Under the pieces are notes generated by a model that was not told where the DNA came from, ran no database searches, and was given only the letters and a program-made list of their open reading frames with translations. DNA of 64,000 nucleotides, taken from the NCBI RefSeq assembly GCF_024213555.1, contig NZ_JANAVO010000001.1, positions 3,038,001-3,102,000 of the forward strand, given 5' to 3'. The position numbers were made by a program, and so were the translations under genes. Below are positions 33,783-43,009 of this stretch, in pieces (the stretch's first letter is position 1; every line of letters starts with the position of its first letter). Origin of the DNA: Allokutzneria sp. A3M-2-11 16. Its GTDB lineage: Bacteria > Actinomycetota > Actinomycetes > Mycobacteriales > Pseudonocardiaceae.

Positions 33783-34850
33783 TCAGTCGGTGTGGGCGAC
33801 GATCTTGATGAGGTCGTGCAGCGCCTGGCGCACCTCGTCGTCGAGGCGCAGGCCCGCGAGGGTGCGCTCGGCGGAGTGGACGCGTTCGCGCAGCATCCCG
33901 CGCACCTCGTCGAGCGCGCCGGTCGAGCGGATGATCTCCTTCGCCTCGTCCACCCCGGCCTGGCTCAGGCCCGGGTCGGCGAGCAGCTCCAGCAGCCGGT
34001 CGGCCACGACGGGGTGGGCGCCCGCCAGTGCCGCCGCGATCAAGGTCGTCCGCTTGCCCTGCCGGATGTCCTCGCCGACCGGCTTGCCGACCGCGGCCGG
34101 ACTGCCGAAGACGCCGAGGACGTCGTCGTGGATCTGGAACGCCTCGCCGAGGGTGGTGCCGAACGAGCCGAACCCGCGAATGGTGTCCTCGTCCGCGCCA
34201 CCCGCGAGCGCGCCGAGACGCAGCGGCATGCTGACCGAGTAGTTGCCCGACTTCAGTCTCGCCAAGCGCAGCGCGGCGGCCATGGAGGTGTCACCGGAGC
34301 TGCCGGACGCGATGTCCAGGTACTGGCCGGAAATCAGTTCCAGGCGCATTTCGTCATAGGCTCTGCGAAACGGTTCGGTCCGTCCTCCAGGAAGTGGAAT
34401 GCTCGATATCGTCATATCGGCCCAGATGCAGAGCGCATCACCAGCGAGGATTCCGGCGGAGAAACCGAAATGCTCCGCGTCGCCATTCCAGCCCCGTTCC
34501 CGGTGCAGGGCGGCGAGTTGTTTGTGCGCGGTCGGAACGCCCCGCCGGGTGTCCGCGCGATCCATCAGGTCGTCGTGCACGAGGGCGAAGACGTGGAAGA
34601 GTTCGATGGCCGTGGCCAGCTCGATTACCTCAGGCCGGTCGGGTTCACCGCCCGCGCGGTAGCCCCAGTAGAACAGCTGCGGCCGGATGCGCTTGCCACC
34701 GGCCGCTGTCACCCTGGTGAGGGCGCTGACCAGGTCAAGCATCTCGGCCGCGCTGTGCCCGCCGACACGGCAGAAACGTTCCATCGAACGGGCGAGCGCG
34801 GCGTCTATGCGGGTGACGAGCGGCAGCGTCGGAATGCTTTCAGTGGTCAT
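33783..34850 (-). CDS. Polyprenyl diphosphate synthase (GGPP/FPP synthase type)
   Basis: 355 residues from ATG 34850 (GGAAGGAA upstream); an in-frame upstream start is possible but has no ribosome site. Trans-isoprenyl synthase with first aspartate-rich motif HDDLMDRADTRRG (DDxxD, about residue 93), KSGNYSV, and second motif IHDDVLGVFG, in which DDxxD is relaxed to DDxxG as often in actinobacterial enzymes. GKRxRP substrate motif GGKRIRPQL is present. Condenses IPP onto allylic diphosphates. No terpene synthase or phytoene gene is adjacent. Confidence 0.9.
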   Translation of the reverse strand: MTTESIPTLPLVTRIDAALARSMERFCRVGGHSAAEMLDLVSALTRVTAAGGKRIRPQLFYWGYRAGGEPDRPEVIELATAIELFHVFALVHDDLMDRADTRRGVPTAHKQLAALHRERGWNGDAEHFGFSAGILAGDALCIWADMTISSIPLPGGRTEPFRRAYDEMRLELISGQYLDIASGSSGDTSMAAALRLARLKSGNYSVSMPLRLGALAGGADEDTIRGFGSFGTTLGEAFQIHDDVLGVFGSPAAVGKPVGEDIRQGKRTTLIAAALAGAHPVVADRLLELLADPGLSQAGVDEAKEIIRSTGALDEVRGMLRERVHSAERTLAGLRLDDEVRQALHDLIKIVAHTD

Positions 34851-35395
34851 CGTGATTCCTTCCGGCCGATGTGCGACGGGTTCCGCTCCCGTTGCCAAAT
34901 CGAGTCATTCCAGGGCTGGTCGGATCATTCCGGGGAATCTCTTCCTGCTGCTGTGTCTACCACGCGCGCGGGGGTGCGTCGATCGGCGACTCGGCATCGA
35001 TCTGGGCAAAATCCGCAGATCCTGGTTGGCATTCCGAAGAGAATGTGAATCCGCTCCGGCTACTGATCGTGCCGCCCCCGGGCGCATATTCGCTCAACCG
35101 CCGAGCGGGTGATCTTGATCGTTTGTCCGTGCACTGCGGTCGAACTGAACCTTGCGCTCCGCACATCCCATCGTGTTACTGTCGTGCCGTGCCCCGTATG
35201 GGCCTACGCATGGAGGTAGCGGCTTTCTGAGCCACTTCAGGACGGCATGAGCCCGTTCCCTCGCACTTGGCATCCCCGAACCTTTCGGGGCGCTCGCGCC
35301 TTGTCCGAATGCGTAGTCCGCCCGCGGGGTTTTCTCATGCGTTCCGTCGTGGTTCCGGGCCGGTCGATCCATGTGATCAACTGGGAAAGGACCAC
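34851..35395. other. 545-bp divergent intergenic region with possible leader peptide and hairpin
   Basis: Promoter region for the polyprenyl synthase (left) and nitroreductase-hemerythrin (right) genes. Within it, 35198-35230 reads as a 10-codon frame (MGLRMEVAAF, stop). A compact hairpin CCCCGAA-CCT-TTCGGGG follows at 35274-35290, about 105 bp before the nitroreductase start. This could be a short leader with an attenuator, but there is no poly-U run. Otherwise no gene is seen. Confidence 0.35.
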
Positions 35396-36280
35396 ATGAC
35401 TGACAGCTACGACGAGTTCGACTTCGCCGACTTCCAACGGAAGATCATCGAGGAATTCCGCGCCAACGGCGGCCGGGTCGGCGGGATGTTCGAAGGCGCC
35501 ACGCTCGCGCTGCTCACCACGACCGGAGCGCGCAGCGGACTGCCTCGGACGAGCCCCCTGGGCTACCTGGAGATCGACGGGCAGCCGGTGGTGATCGCCT
35601 CCGCGATGGGCGCGCCGAGCCACCCCGCCTGGTACCACAACATCCGCGAGAACCCCGCCGTGACCGTGGAGATCGGCACCGAGACCTATGAGGCGGTCGC
35701 GGGCATCCCGGTCGGCGCCGAGCGCGACCAGCTCTTCACCAAGGCCGTCGAGCAGGCGCCGGGCTACGGCGACTACCAGGAGAAGACCACGCGGGTGATC
35801 CCCGTGGTGACGCTGCACCGGGTCGATCCCCAGGCCGGTGGGCTGGGCGACTTCCTGGTCGAGGTGCACGACTGGCTGCGCGCCGAGCTGGCCAAGCTCC
35901 TCGACGAGGTCGACGAGATCGTGGCCGGACGCGCGTCGGGGGACCTCGTGGTGCAGCTGCGCGCGCACTGCCTGGAGTTCTGCGGGGCGCTGTCGAAGCA
36001 CCACACCGGCGAGGACTACGGCGCGTTTCCGATGCTGGCACAACGGTTTCCGGCACTCGCGCCCGCACTGGAGAAGCTCGGCGACGACCACAAGGTCGTC
36101 GCGCGGCTCCAGGAGGAGATCAGCGCGCTGGTCGACGGCTACGCGCCGGGCGAGAGCGATCCCGTGCGGCTGCGCGAGGAGCTGGTCCGCCTCACGGCTG
36201 AACTCGAAGCCCACTTCGCCTACGAGGAGAAGACCGTTGTCACAGCGCTGAACGCGCTGAGCCCGGCGCCGCAAGGGTAG
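35396..36280 (+). CDS. F420-dependent nitroreductase (DDN-type) fused to hemerythrin domain
   Basis: 294 residues from ATG 35396 (GGGAAAGG upstream). Residues about 10-140 form a deazaflavin-dependent nitroreductase split barrel (LLTTTGARSGLPRTSPLGYL, HPAWYHNIRENPAVTVEI). Residues about 155-285 form a hemerythrin-like HHE four-helix bundle with His/Glu ligands (VHDWLRAEL, LRAHCLEFCGALSKHHTGED, DDHKVVARL, LEAHFAYEEKTV). The fusion suggests an F420H2-driven enzyme with an attached di-iron oxygen/redox sensor. Cytosolic. Confidence 0.9.
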   Translation: MTDSYDEFDFADFQRKIIEEFRANGGRVGGMFEGATLALLTTTGARSGLPRTSPLGYLEIDGQPVVIASAMGAPSHPAWYHNIRENPAVTVEIGTETYEAVAGIPVGAERDQLFTKAVEQAPGYGDYQEKTTRVIPVVTLHRVDPQAGGLGDFLVEVHDWLRAELAKLLDEVDEIVAGRASGDLVVQLRAHCLEFCGALSKHHTGEDYGAFPMLAQRFPALAPALEKLGDDHKVVARLQEEISALVDGYAPGESDPVRLREELVRLTAELEAHFAYEEKTVVTALNALSPAPQG

Positions 36281-36300
36281 GGCTGGCCCCAGGGGAGGCC

Positions 36301-36330
36301 GGGGGCGGACATCATGTCGGTGCCGCCCCC
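36301..36330 (+). terminator. GC-rich hairpin terminator
   Basis: GGGGGCGG and CCGCCCCC enclose a 14-base loop, 20 bp after the nitroreductase-hemerythrin stop and before the next gene. There is no U-tract, as is common for actinomycete terminators. Confidence 0.5.
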
Positions 36331-36350
36331 GGTCGGACAGGCTGGTTCCC

Positions 36351-37511
36351 ATGTCCATCAAGCATGTCACGGCCGCGACCCTGATCGTGGCGGTCGCCGC
36401 CTGCGCCCCGGCCCCGCGGCCGGTCCCGGAAGTGCGCGGATCGATCGTCTCCACGACACCGGTGGCCGACCTGCAAGCCGCTGAGGTCACGACGGCGTTG
36501 CAAGCGGCCAAGTTCGACCCGGCGACTGTCCAATATGGAGTGAAGGCGTACCGGGTGCTCTACCGCACGATCGGCACGAAGGGCGAGCCCACCACGGCCA
36601 CCCAGCTCGTGGTGTTCCCGAAGAACGACGACAGCGACCTGCGTCCGGTGTCCTGGCTGCACGGCACCACTGTGTACCGAGGGGACGTGGCCTCCGTGAA
36701 GGCGGAGTCCAGCGACCGCGCTGCCGCCTTCCTGATCGCGTCGACGGGACGAGCGGTGTCCGCGCCGGACTACCTCGGCCTGGGTGAAGGTCCGGGGCAC
36801 CATCCCTACGGGCACCCCGAAGCTACGGTTTCATCCACATTGGACGCATTGCGGGCGACCCGTGAACTGGCTCGGCAGCAGGGAAAGACGCTGGACGAGC
36901 GCGTGTTGATCAGTGGCTTCTCCCAGGGCGGCCCGGCGACGATGATGCTGGGCAGGGCTCTCCAGGAGGGCGCTGACCCGTACTTCACCCCGGCCGGGCT
37001 CGCACCGATCGGCGGGCCCTTCAACGTGAGCCGCTTCGAAGCCGACGCAGCGGCCGACAAGGTCACGATGGCGTCGCTCTACCTGGCCTATTTCGCCACC
37101 GCGTGGGACCGCGTGTACGACATCTACGATTCGCCGCAACAGGTCTTCCGCGAGCCATACGCAGCGCAGGTGGAAGTTCTCTTCGACGGCAACCACAAGA
37201 CCCACGAGATCGCGAAGGCTCTGCCGCCGCGCTCGCAGGACCTGTTCACCGCCGAATTTCTCCGTGAGATGCAGAACCCCACGGGGAAGCTGCGCGATCT
37301 GTTGCGCCCCAACGACACTTCATGTGACTGGAGCCCGAAGGTTCCGGTGCGCGTATACCACGCCAAGGGTGATCGCGATGTGGCGTTCCACCACGCCGAG
37401 CACTGCCAGAGCCAGCTGAAGACCAACGGCACATTAACCGATGTCGGCGACGCGGATCACAATGGCAGCGTGCGCAGGGCACTGCCGCTGGTCCTCCGGG
37501 ACTTCCCCTGA
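36351..37511 (+). CDS. Secreted lipase-like alpha/beta hydrolase (lipoprotein)
   Basis: 386 residues from ATG 36351. Lipoprotein-type signal (LIVAVAAC-AP, Cys about 18). Secretory-lipase-like fold: VVFPKNDDSDLRPVSWLHGT, APDYLGLGEG, nucleophile GFSQGG (Ser about 193), acid in KGDRDVAF and His in DADHNGS. Residues for a catalytic triad are all present. Likely acts on esters or lipids at the cell surface. 57 bp before the next secreted hydrolase, same direction. Confidence 0.85.
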   Translation: MSIKHVTAATLIVAVAACAPAPRPVPEVRGSIVSTTPVADLQAAEVTTALQAAKFDPATVQYGVKAYRVLYRTIGTKGEPTTATQLVVFPKNDDSDLRPVSWLHGTTVYRGDVASVKAESSDRAAAFLIASTGRAVSAPDYLGLGEGPGHHPYGHPEATVSSTLDALRATRELARQQGKTLDERVLISGFSQGGPATMMLGRALQEGADPYFTPAGLAPIGGPFNVSRFEADAAADKVTMASLYLAYFATAWDRVYDIYDSPQQVFREPYAAQVEVLFDGNHKTHEIAKALPPRSQDLFTAEFLREMQNPTGKLRDLLRPNDTSCDWSPKVPVRVYHAKGDRDVAFHHAEHCQSQLKTNGTLTDVGDADHNGSVRRALPLVLRDFP

Positions 37512-37568
37512 GGCGACGTATGCCTTTCAGCAGATGCCACGGCGAAAACCCGGTCCTAGGTTCGCGGT

Positions 37569-38978
37569 GTGAAGAGAGCATTGATCCTCGCCGCGGTGCT
37601 GGCCTGCACGACCGCTGCCCCGGCGATGGCAGCCCCCGGCCTTGACTGGAAACCGTGCGACGGCATGGAATGCGCAACGATCACCGTGCCGGTGGACTAC
37701 GCGAAGCCGCGGGGCAAGACGATCACGCTGAAGCTGGCCCGTGCCCGCGCGACCGGGCCGGACAAGCGGATCGGCTCCGTGATCATGAACCCCGGTGGGC
37801 CGAGCGTGAGCGGGATCGGCACCCTGAAGCGGACGTTGCCGAACTTCGTCGAGTTGAGGCGGCGCTTCGACATCGTGACCTTCGACCCGCGCGGCTTCCC
37901 CGGGAGCGACCACCTGCCCGAAGAACACTGCCTGAAGGTCGGACCGTTCATCTCGATCCCGCGGACGCAGGCGGAGTTCGACGCGGCCGCTGCGGAGAAC
38001 AGGGAGAAGTTCGCCCAGTGCCGGGAAACGAACCCCGCGTTGTTCGACAATATGAGCTCGGCGAACGTGGCGCGTGATGTGGACGCGATCCGTGCGGCGG
38101 TGGGGGACCGGCAGCTGAACTTCCTGGCCAACTCCTACGGCGGAGTCATCGCGGCTTCCTACGCGCGGTTGTTCCCGCAACGGGTGCGAACGATCTTTCT
38201 GGACAGCATCGTCGGCCACGTCGATGACCAGGAGGTCGAGGAGACGGAACTGATCAAGGGCAATGAGAGCACCTTCAAGCACTTCATCGAGTGGTGCGCG
38301 AAGGAGAACAGTTGCAAGCAAAACGGTCAGGACGTGTCCAGGATCTGGCTCGACCTGCTTGCCAGGGCTGAGAAGGAGCCGATCCCGGCGAAGGGCAGCA
38401 ACCCATCGGTCAGCTTCACCGGCCGCGATCTCATCCTGGTCGGGCCGATGTTCCTGACCAACACGGAGATGTGGCAGGACTTCTCCGATGCGCTGGACAA
38501 GGCCCGCAACGGCGACGCGATCGGCTTCACTCCGGCGTTGTTCGGTGGCGCCAGGCTGTTCGGCGCCGCCGCGGCCCTGGCGGTGGAGTGCGCGGACTTC
38601 CCGGGGCTTAGGACGTATGAGGAATTCCAGGCGCTACTGGAGCAGGAGCGCAAGCTGTCGCCACATTTCCCGGGCAACCGCACCGGTCGCCGTATGTTCT
38701 GCGTGGGATTCCCCAATGAGGCCAGCAACCCGAACGGGCCGATCAATCCCAAGGGGCTCCCGCCGCTCCTCGGTGCTGGGGACTGGCGCGAGGTGTCGCA
38801 CGTGCGCAGTGTGACCGACACGATTCCGGGTTCGCTGGCGTTCGAAGTATCGGGGAAGGCCGCGCACGGTCACTACCTCAACTACAACAACAGGTGCGTG
38901 ATCGGGCATGCGGACCGCTACTTCGCGGAGAAGGTGCTGCCGCCCAAGGGAACCGTCTGCACGCCGAGCATCCCCTAG
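37569..38978 (+). CDS. Secreted TAP-like alpha/beta hydrolase
   Basis: 469 residues from GTG 37569. Signal peptide MKRALILAAVLACTTAAPAM followed by AAPG. MNPGGPSVSG oxyanion loop, nucleophile ANSYGG (N-S-Y-G-G, Ser about 190), and a C-terminal TAP-like domain ending with a His-containing KAAHGHYLNYNN. Paralogue of the hydrolase at 8404, same tripeptidyl-peptidase/proteinase family. The last four bases overlap the convergent monooxygenase gene. Confidence 0.88.
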   Translation: MKRALILAAVLACTTAAPAMAAPGLDWKPCDGMECATITVPVDYAKPRGKTITLKLARARATGPDKRIGSVIMNPGGPSVSGIGTLKRTLPNFVELRRRFDIVTFDPRGFPGSDHLPEEHCLKVGPFISIPRTQAEFDAAAAENREKFAQCRETNPALFDNMSSANVARDVDAIRAAVGDRQLNFLANSYGGVIAASYARLFPQRVRTIFLDSIVGHVDDQEVEETELIKGNESTFKHFIEWCAKENSCKQNGQDVSRIWLDLLARAEKEPIPAKGSNPSVSFTGRDLILVGPMFLTNTEMWQDFSDALDKARNGDAIGFTPALFGGARLFGAAAALAVECADFPGLRTYEEFQALLEQERKLSPHFPGNRTGRRMFCVGFPNEASNPNGPINPKGLPPLLGAGDWREVSHVRSVTDTIPGSLAFEVSGKAAHGHYLNYNNRCVIGHADRYFAEKVLPPKGTVCTPSIP

Positions 38979-40117
38979 GAGACGGTCTCGGCCCAGTCGA
39001 TGTGGTGCTCGTACAACCAGGCTTGGTAAGCCTGCCGCCGCCGCGTCACCTCGGCCAGTTCCGCTTCGCTCATCGGCGGCTGCGGGGCGCCACCCGTTCT
39101 GGTGGCGTCCCGTGCCGCGCTGTTGGCTACGAGGCGTTCGACGCGATCCCGGCGGAGGCGTTCGTAGACGGGGAAACCCTTGTCCGGTGGGAGATCCCGG
39201 AGGCACTTCGCCAGGGTCACCGCGTCTTCGAGCGCCATCGAAGCGCCCTGGCCCGCCGCCGGTGACGCGGCGTGCGCGGCGTCCCCGGCCAGCACCATGC
39301 GCTCGGTGTGCCAGTTCGGCGTGGTCGGGATGTCGTAGACGTTGCTGCCGATGACCTCGCCGTCCGTGGACTGGATGATCTCCACGGCGGGGAAGTCGTC
39401 ATCGGCGAAGTACGCGCTGGCGTGGTCTTTCCATTGCTGGGGCGTCATTCCGGTGAGGTCCAGCTCCGGGCCGGGAAGGCGGCTGAACCACCACGTCTGC
39501 CCGTGCGGGACCCCGATGTAGCCGAACGCGGCGCGAGCGCCGTGGACGAAGGTGTAGGTGTTGGGCTCCTCGCCTTCACGCGCCGGGGCGTAGCCGTAGA
39601 CGACGTTCAGCCCGGTGTACCTCGCGCGCGGGGCGCCGGGGTTGATGATCGCGCGAGCCGTGGAGTGCGTGCCGTCGGCCGCGATGAGCACATCGCCTTC
39701 TGCCGTGCTGCCGTCCGCGAACGTCGCGACCACGCCGTCCTGCTCGGTGGCGGCGACCAGGCGCTTGTTGTGCTCGACGCGAATCCCGCGCTTGGCAGCC
39801 TCGGCGTGCAGTACCTGGTAGAGCGCGGCCCGGCGCAGCGTTCTCGGCCCCTGGCTGTAGGTCTGGGCGCTGACCTCGCGCCCGGCTCCGGTGAGCAGTC
39901 GAACACCTCGCGCGGGATAGGAGTGCTCGGCCACGACCTGGTCGAGACCGACCGCGGCGAGCGCGTTCATCCCGTTGTGCATGATCGTGAAGAAAGCCCC
40001 GGCGTCGTCGGCCCCGGTGGGGTACGCCTCGTGGACCACCGCGTCGATCCCCGCCTTGTGCAGGGCGATCGCGGCGACCGTGCCCGCGATGCCACCGCCG
40101 ATGATCACGGCCTTCAT
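38975..40117 (-). CDS. FAD-dependent aromatic-type monooxygenase
   Basis: 380 residues of the PHBH/TetX class. Dinucleotide motif IIGGGIAGTVAAIAL at the N-terminus, DG motif LIAADGTHS (about residue 155) and the GD motif LAGDAAHAASPAAGQGASMALEDA region (about 285). Uses NAD(P)H and O2 to hydroxylate or inactivate small (often aromatic or polyketide) substrates. It stands alone, facing the secreted hydrolase gene, and is divergent from the 40-45 kb cassette, so it could supply an oxidation step to it (inference). Confidence 0.9.
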   Translation of the reverse strand: MKAVIIGGGIAGTVAAIALHKAGIDAVVHEAYPTGADDAGAFFTIMHNGMNALAAVGLDQVVAEHSYPARGVRLLTGAGREVSAQTYSQGPRTLRRAALYQVLHAEAAKRGIRVEHNKRLVAATEQDGVVATFADGSTAEGDVLIAADGTHSTARAIINPGAPRARYTGLNVVYGYAPAREGEEPNTYTFVHGARAAFGYIGVPHGQTWWFSRLPGPELDLTGMTPQQWKDHASAYFADDDFPAVEIIQSTDGEVIGSNVYDIPTTPNWHTERMVLAGDAAHAASPAAGQGASMALEDAVTLAKCLRDLPPDKGFPVYERLRRDRVERLVANSAARDATRTGGAPQPPMSEAELAEVTRRRQAYQAWLYEHHIDWAETVS

Positions 40118-40282
40118 GGTTCCCCCCGTCGTGACAAACCCCTACCTTGATCGGCTCGGGCCGCCGTCGCAAGGCCGGGTGTTCGGCCATTGGTTGCGCG
40201 ATTTCGCCGAGGAGCGAAACCTTGCTGCCGGGCGGGTGAAAAACCGCTGGTCCCGAAGGTGGTGACGGTTATACCTAGGCAC

Positions 40283-41605
40283 ATGGGCCCGATCGTCCCG
40301 ACACCACTGCCCGGCGGTCTCCTGCTCCGGGGAGCGGCCCCCGGGGATCGAGACGCGCTGGTCGAACTGCACTCCTCGGTGCACGCGGGGCCGGACGGGG
40401 CGCCGAACACCGCGGTCGGGCAATGGATACGGGACCTGTTCGACCGAGGGCACCCGACCGCGAGCCTCGACGAGATGGTCGTCGTCGAGGACATCGGCAC
40501 CGGTGTGCTCGCCTCCAGCCTGATGATGGTGCCGCAAACCTGGTCCTACGACGGGATTCCGTTCGGGGTCGGCCGCGTCGAACTGGTCGCCAGCCACCCG
40601 GCCTACCGGGGCCGTGGGTTGCTGGCCCGGCAACTCGAAGTGCTGCACGAGCGCAGTGCGCACCGCGGCGACGTGCTCCAGGCGCTGACCGACCTGATGT
40701 TCTCCCCGGGGAAGGCGCGGTACTGGACGGCGCTGACCCAACGAGCCGGTCGCGGTGGGCTCGCCCGCGATCTTCCGTCCGGCACGGCATCGCTGCGACC
40801 GGCCACCGGGGACGACATCCCGTTCCTGCTGGAGGTCGATCGGCACGCGCGCGGGCGGATGCTGTTGTCCTGTGTGCGGAACAAGGCCCAGTGGCGGCAT
40901 GAGCTGACCGGCCGCACACCCGGGAGCATGGTGCACGACGAGATCTTCCTCGTCGAGTACCACGGGATTCCGGCCGGCTACGTCGTCCTCGGTTACGGCG
41001 GCATCCCCAGCTATCCGATTCCGCCGTGGTGGCCGGGCATTCCCGTTCCGGAGCCGGTGATCTCGGTCAGCGCGTTCGAGCTGGCTGCCGGGATGCCGTG
41101 GCACGACGTCGTTCCCGGAGTCCTCCAACGCCTCTGTCCGTCCGATGTGGACGGATACGTGCTCTGGCTCGGCACGGAGCACCCGGCCTACGAAGTGCTG
41201 GGCGAATCGTTGACGCGCAAACCGCAGAACATCGGTTGGTTCCTGCGCATGCCCGATGTGGACGCGTTCCTCCGGCACATCGCGCCCGTTCTGGAGAACC
41301 GGCTCGTCGGCACCGCCGCCGAGGCGTACACCGGAGAACTGCTGCTGCACTTCTACACCTACGGCACCCGCTTGGTGTTCGAGCGGGGGAAGCTCGTCGA
41401 CGTCTCCTCCTGGGCAGAGCACAGCCGCCGGGGATCGGACGCCTCCTTGCCCGAACAGATGTTCCTGCAACTGCTGCTCGGTCATGCGAGCTGGCCGGAA
41501 ATCGCACCCGCCTTCCCCGACTGCCGGTTGCAGAACCGCACCGCCGGGTTGCTGATCCCCGTGCTGTTCCCCAGGAAACCGTCCGCCGTGTGGCCGCTCA
41601 TCTAG
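40283..41605 (+). CDS. Eis-like GNAT acetyltransferase with SCP2-like tail
   Basis: 440 residues from ATG 40283. A TATACCT box ends 7 bases before this ATG, suggesting a leaderless transcript; a longer frame from 40190 has no ribosome site. Two GNAT-like parts: the first has VASHPAYRGRGLLARQLEVL (acetyl-CoA loop, about 105-120), the second a diverged half. The last 100 residues resemble an SCP2-like domain, as in Eis-type multi-site acetyltransferases. First gene of a four-gene same-strand cassette. Confidence 0.75.
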   Translation: MGPIVPTPLPGGLLLRGAAPGDRDALVELHSSVHAGPDGAPNTAVGQWIRDLFDRGHPTASLDEMVVVEDIGTGVLASSLMMVPQTWSYDGIPFGVGRVELVASHPAYRGRGLLARQLEVLHERSAHRGDVLQALTDLMFSPGKARYWTALTQRAGRGGLARDLPSGTASLRPATGDDIPFLLEVDRHARGRMLLSCVRNKAQWRHELTGRTPGSMVHDEIFLVEYHGIPAGYVVLGYGGIPSYPIPPWWPGIPVPEPVISVSAFELAAGMPWHDVVPGVLQRLCPSDVDGYVLWLGTEHPAYEVLGESLTRKPQNIGWFLRMPDVDAFLRHIAPVLENRLVGTAAEAYTGELLLHFYTYGTRLVFERGKLVDVSSWAEHSRRGSDASLPEQMFLQLLLGHASWPEIAPAFPDCRLQNRTAGLLIPVLFPRKPSAVWPLI

Positions 41606-41616
41606 TGAGGAACCCC

Positions 41617-43008
41617 ATGTCCGAGGCAACCGTGATCGTCGAACGCTTCCGCGACCGCACTCCCGGATCGCTGAAAATCCACGAGGCGGCGAAGAACTGG
41701 CTCCCCGGTGGCGACACCCGCACGATCAACCACTACACGCCGTACCCGGTGTTCATGGCGCACGGCCGCGGCTGCACGGTGACCGACGTCGACGGCAACG
41801 ACTACCTCGACCTGAACAACAACATGAGCGCGATCGTGCACGGCCACGCGCATCCCGCCCTCGTCGCGGCGGCCACGGAGCAGATCGCCCTCGGCACGGC
41901 CCTTGGTGCGCCGACCAAACTCCAGGCGGAGCACGCGGAGGTGCTGTGCTCGGCGATCCCCGCGCTGGAGAAGATCCGCTACTGCAACTCCGGCACCGAG
42001 GCGACGATGCTCGCCATCCGCACCGCGCGCGCGTTCACCGGGCGGGAGCTGATCGTCAAGATCGCCGGGGGCTACCACGGCCTGCACAACGACGTTCAGA
42101 TCAACATGTTCACCGGGATGAGCGAGCCGACCAAGGAGCAGGACGACCTGCCCGACTGGTTCCCCGCGGCGCAGATCCCGCGCGGTGTCCCGTTCAACAC
42201 CGTGGACAACGTATTCCTCTTGCCTTTCAACAACATCGAAGCCGCGGAGGAGCTGTTCTCCCGGCACGGGAGTCGGATCGCGTGCATCATCGTGGAGCCG
42301 ATGTTGAGTGCCGCGGGCGGAATCCCGGCCACCGCGGACTACCTCCACGGCCTGCGCCGGATCACCGAGGAGCACGGCGCGTTGCTCGTCCTGGACGAGT
42401 GCGCCACGTTCCGGCTGGGTCCGTTGCAGGGCCGCTACGGGATCACCCCGGACCTGATGACCCTCAGCAAGATCATCGGCGGTGGCCTGCCGATGGGCGC
42501 GTTCGGCGGCAGGAACGACGTCATGGCCCAGTACGATCCGACGCGGCCTGATCCGCTCTACCACGCGGGCGCGTTCGGCGGGAACAACCTCAGCCTGGCG
42601 GTCGGCCTCGCGGCGCTCCGCACCTTCGGCCCGGCGGAGATCGAGCGGCTCAACGCCACCGGCGAGCGACTCAAACTCGACATTTCCGCTGCTGCCAAGG
42701 ATGTCGGGGTGAAGCTCGAAGTGACCGGTATCGGCTCGCTGTGCCACATGCATTGGGGGGAAGGTGAAATCTCCGACGCGCAGGACGCGCTGGATCGCAG
42801 GACCGGGCTCGGAACCCTGCCCGAGCTGTTCCACCTCGAGCTCACCAACCGCGGCATGTTCATCTCGCGGCGCGGCCTGTACTGCCTTTCGTTGCCGATG
42901 GCTCAGGACGATCTGGACTCCTTCGTCGCGGCAGTGCACGGGACGCTGGAGACGCTCAAGCCCTACATCGCCCGCGAGCTGCCCCACCTGATCCGGAGTG
43001 AGGGCTGA
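41617..43008 (+). CDS. Class III aminotransferase / glutamate-1-semialdehyde aminomutase-like
   Basis: 463 residues from ATG 41617 (GTGAGG upstream). PLP fold type I, class III: GGDTRTINHYTPYPVFMAHG (GSA-mutase-like N-terminus), YCNSGTEATMLAIRTARA, LVLDECATFR, and PLP-lysine in TLSKIIGGGLPMGAFG (Lys about 285). Closer in pattern to GSA aminomutase than to ornithine/acetylornithine transaminases. As it lies in an amidase/aminotransferase cassette and not with hem genes, a role in moving or installing an amino group on a specialised amino acid is more likely than haem synthesis. Gap of 1 bp to the amidase. Confidence 0.9.
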   Translation: MSEATVIVERFRDRTPGSLKIHEAAKNWLPGGDTRTINHYTPYPVFMAHGRGCTVTDVDGNDYLDLNNNMSAIVHGHAHPALVAAATEQIALGTALGAPTKLQAEHAEVLCSAIPALEKIRYCNSGTEATMLAIRTARAFTGRELIVKIAGGYHGLHNDVQINMFTGMSEPTKEQDDLPDWFPAAQIPRGVPFNTVDNVFLLPFNNIEAAEELFSRHGSRIACIIVEPMLSAAGGIPATADYLHGLRRITEEHGALLVLDECATFRLGPLQGRYGITPDLMTLSKIIGGGLPMGAFGGRNDVMAQYDPTRPDPLYHAGAFGGNNLSLAVGLAALRTFGPAEIERLNATGERLKLDISAAAKDVGVKLEVTGIGSLCHMHWGEGEISDAQDALDRRTGLGTLPELFHLELTNRGMFISRRGLYCLSLPMAQDDLDSFVAAVHGTLETLKPYIARELPHLIRSEG

Positions 43009-43009
43009 G

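Noticed and set aside
41617..43008. HemL (haem biosynthesis)
   Set aside because: GSA-mutase-like pattern, but no hem neighbours and embedded in an amidase/aminotransferase cassette.
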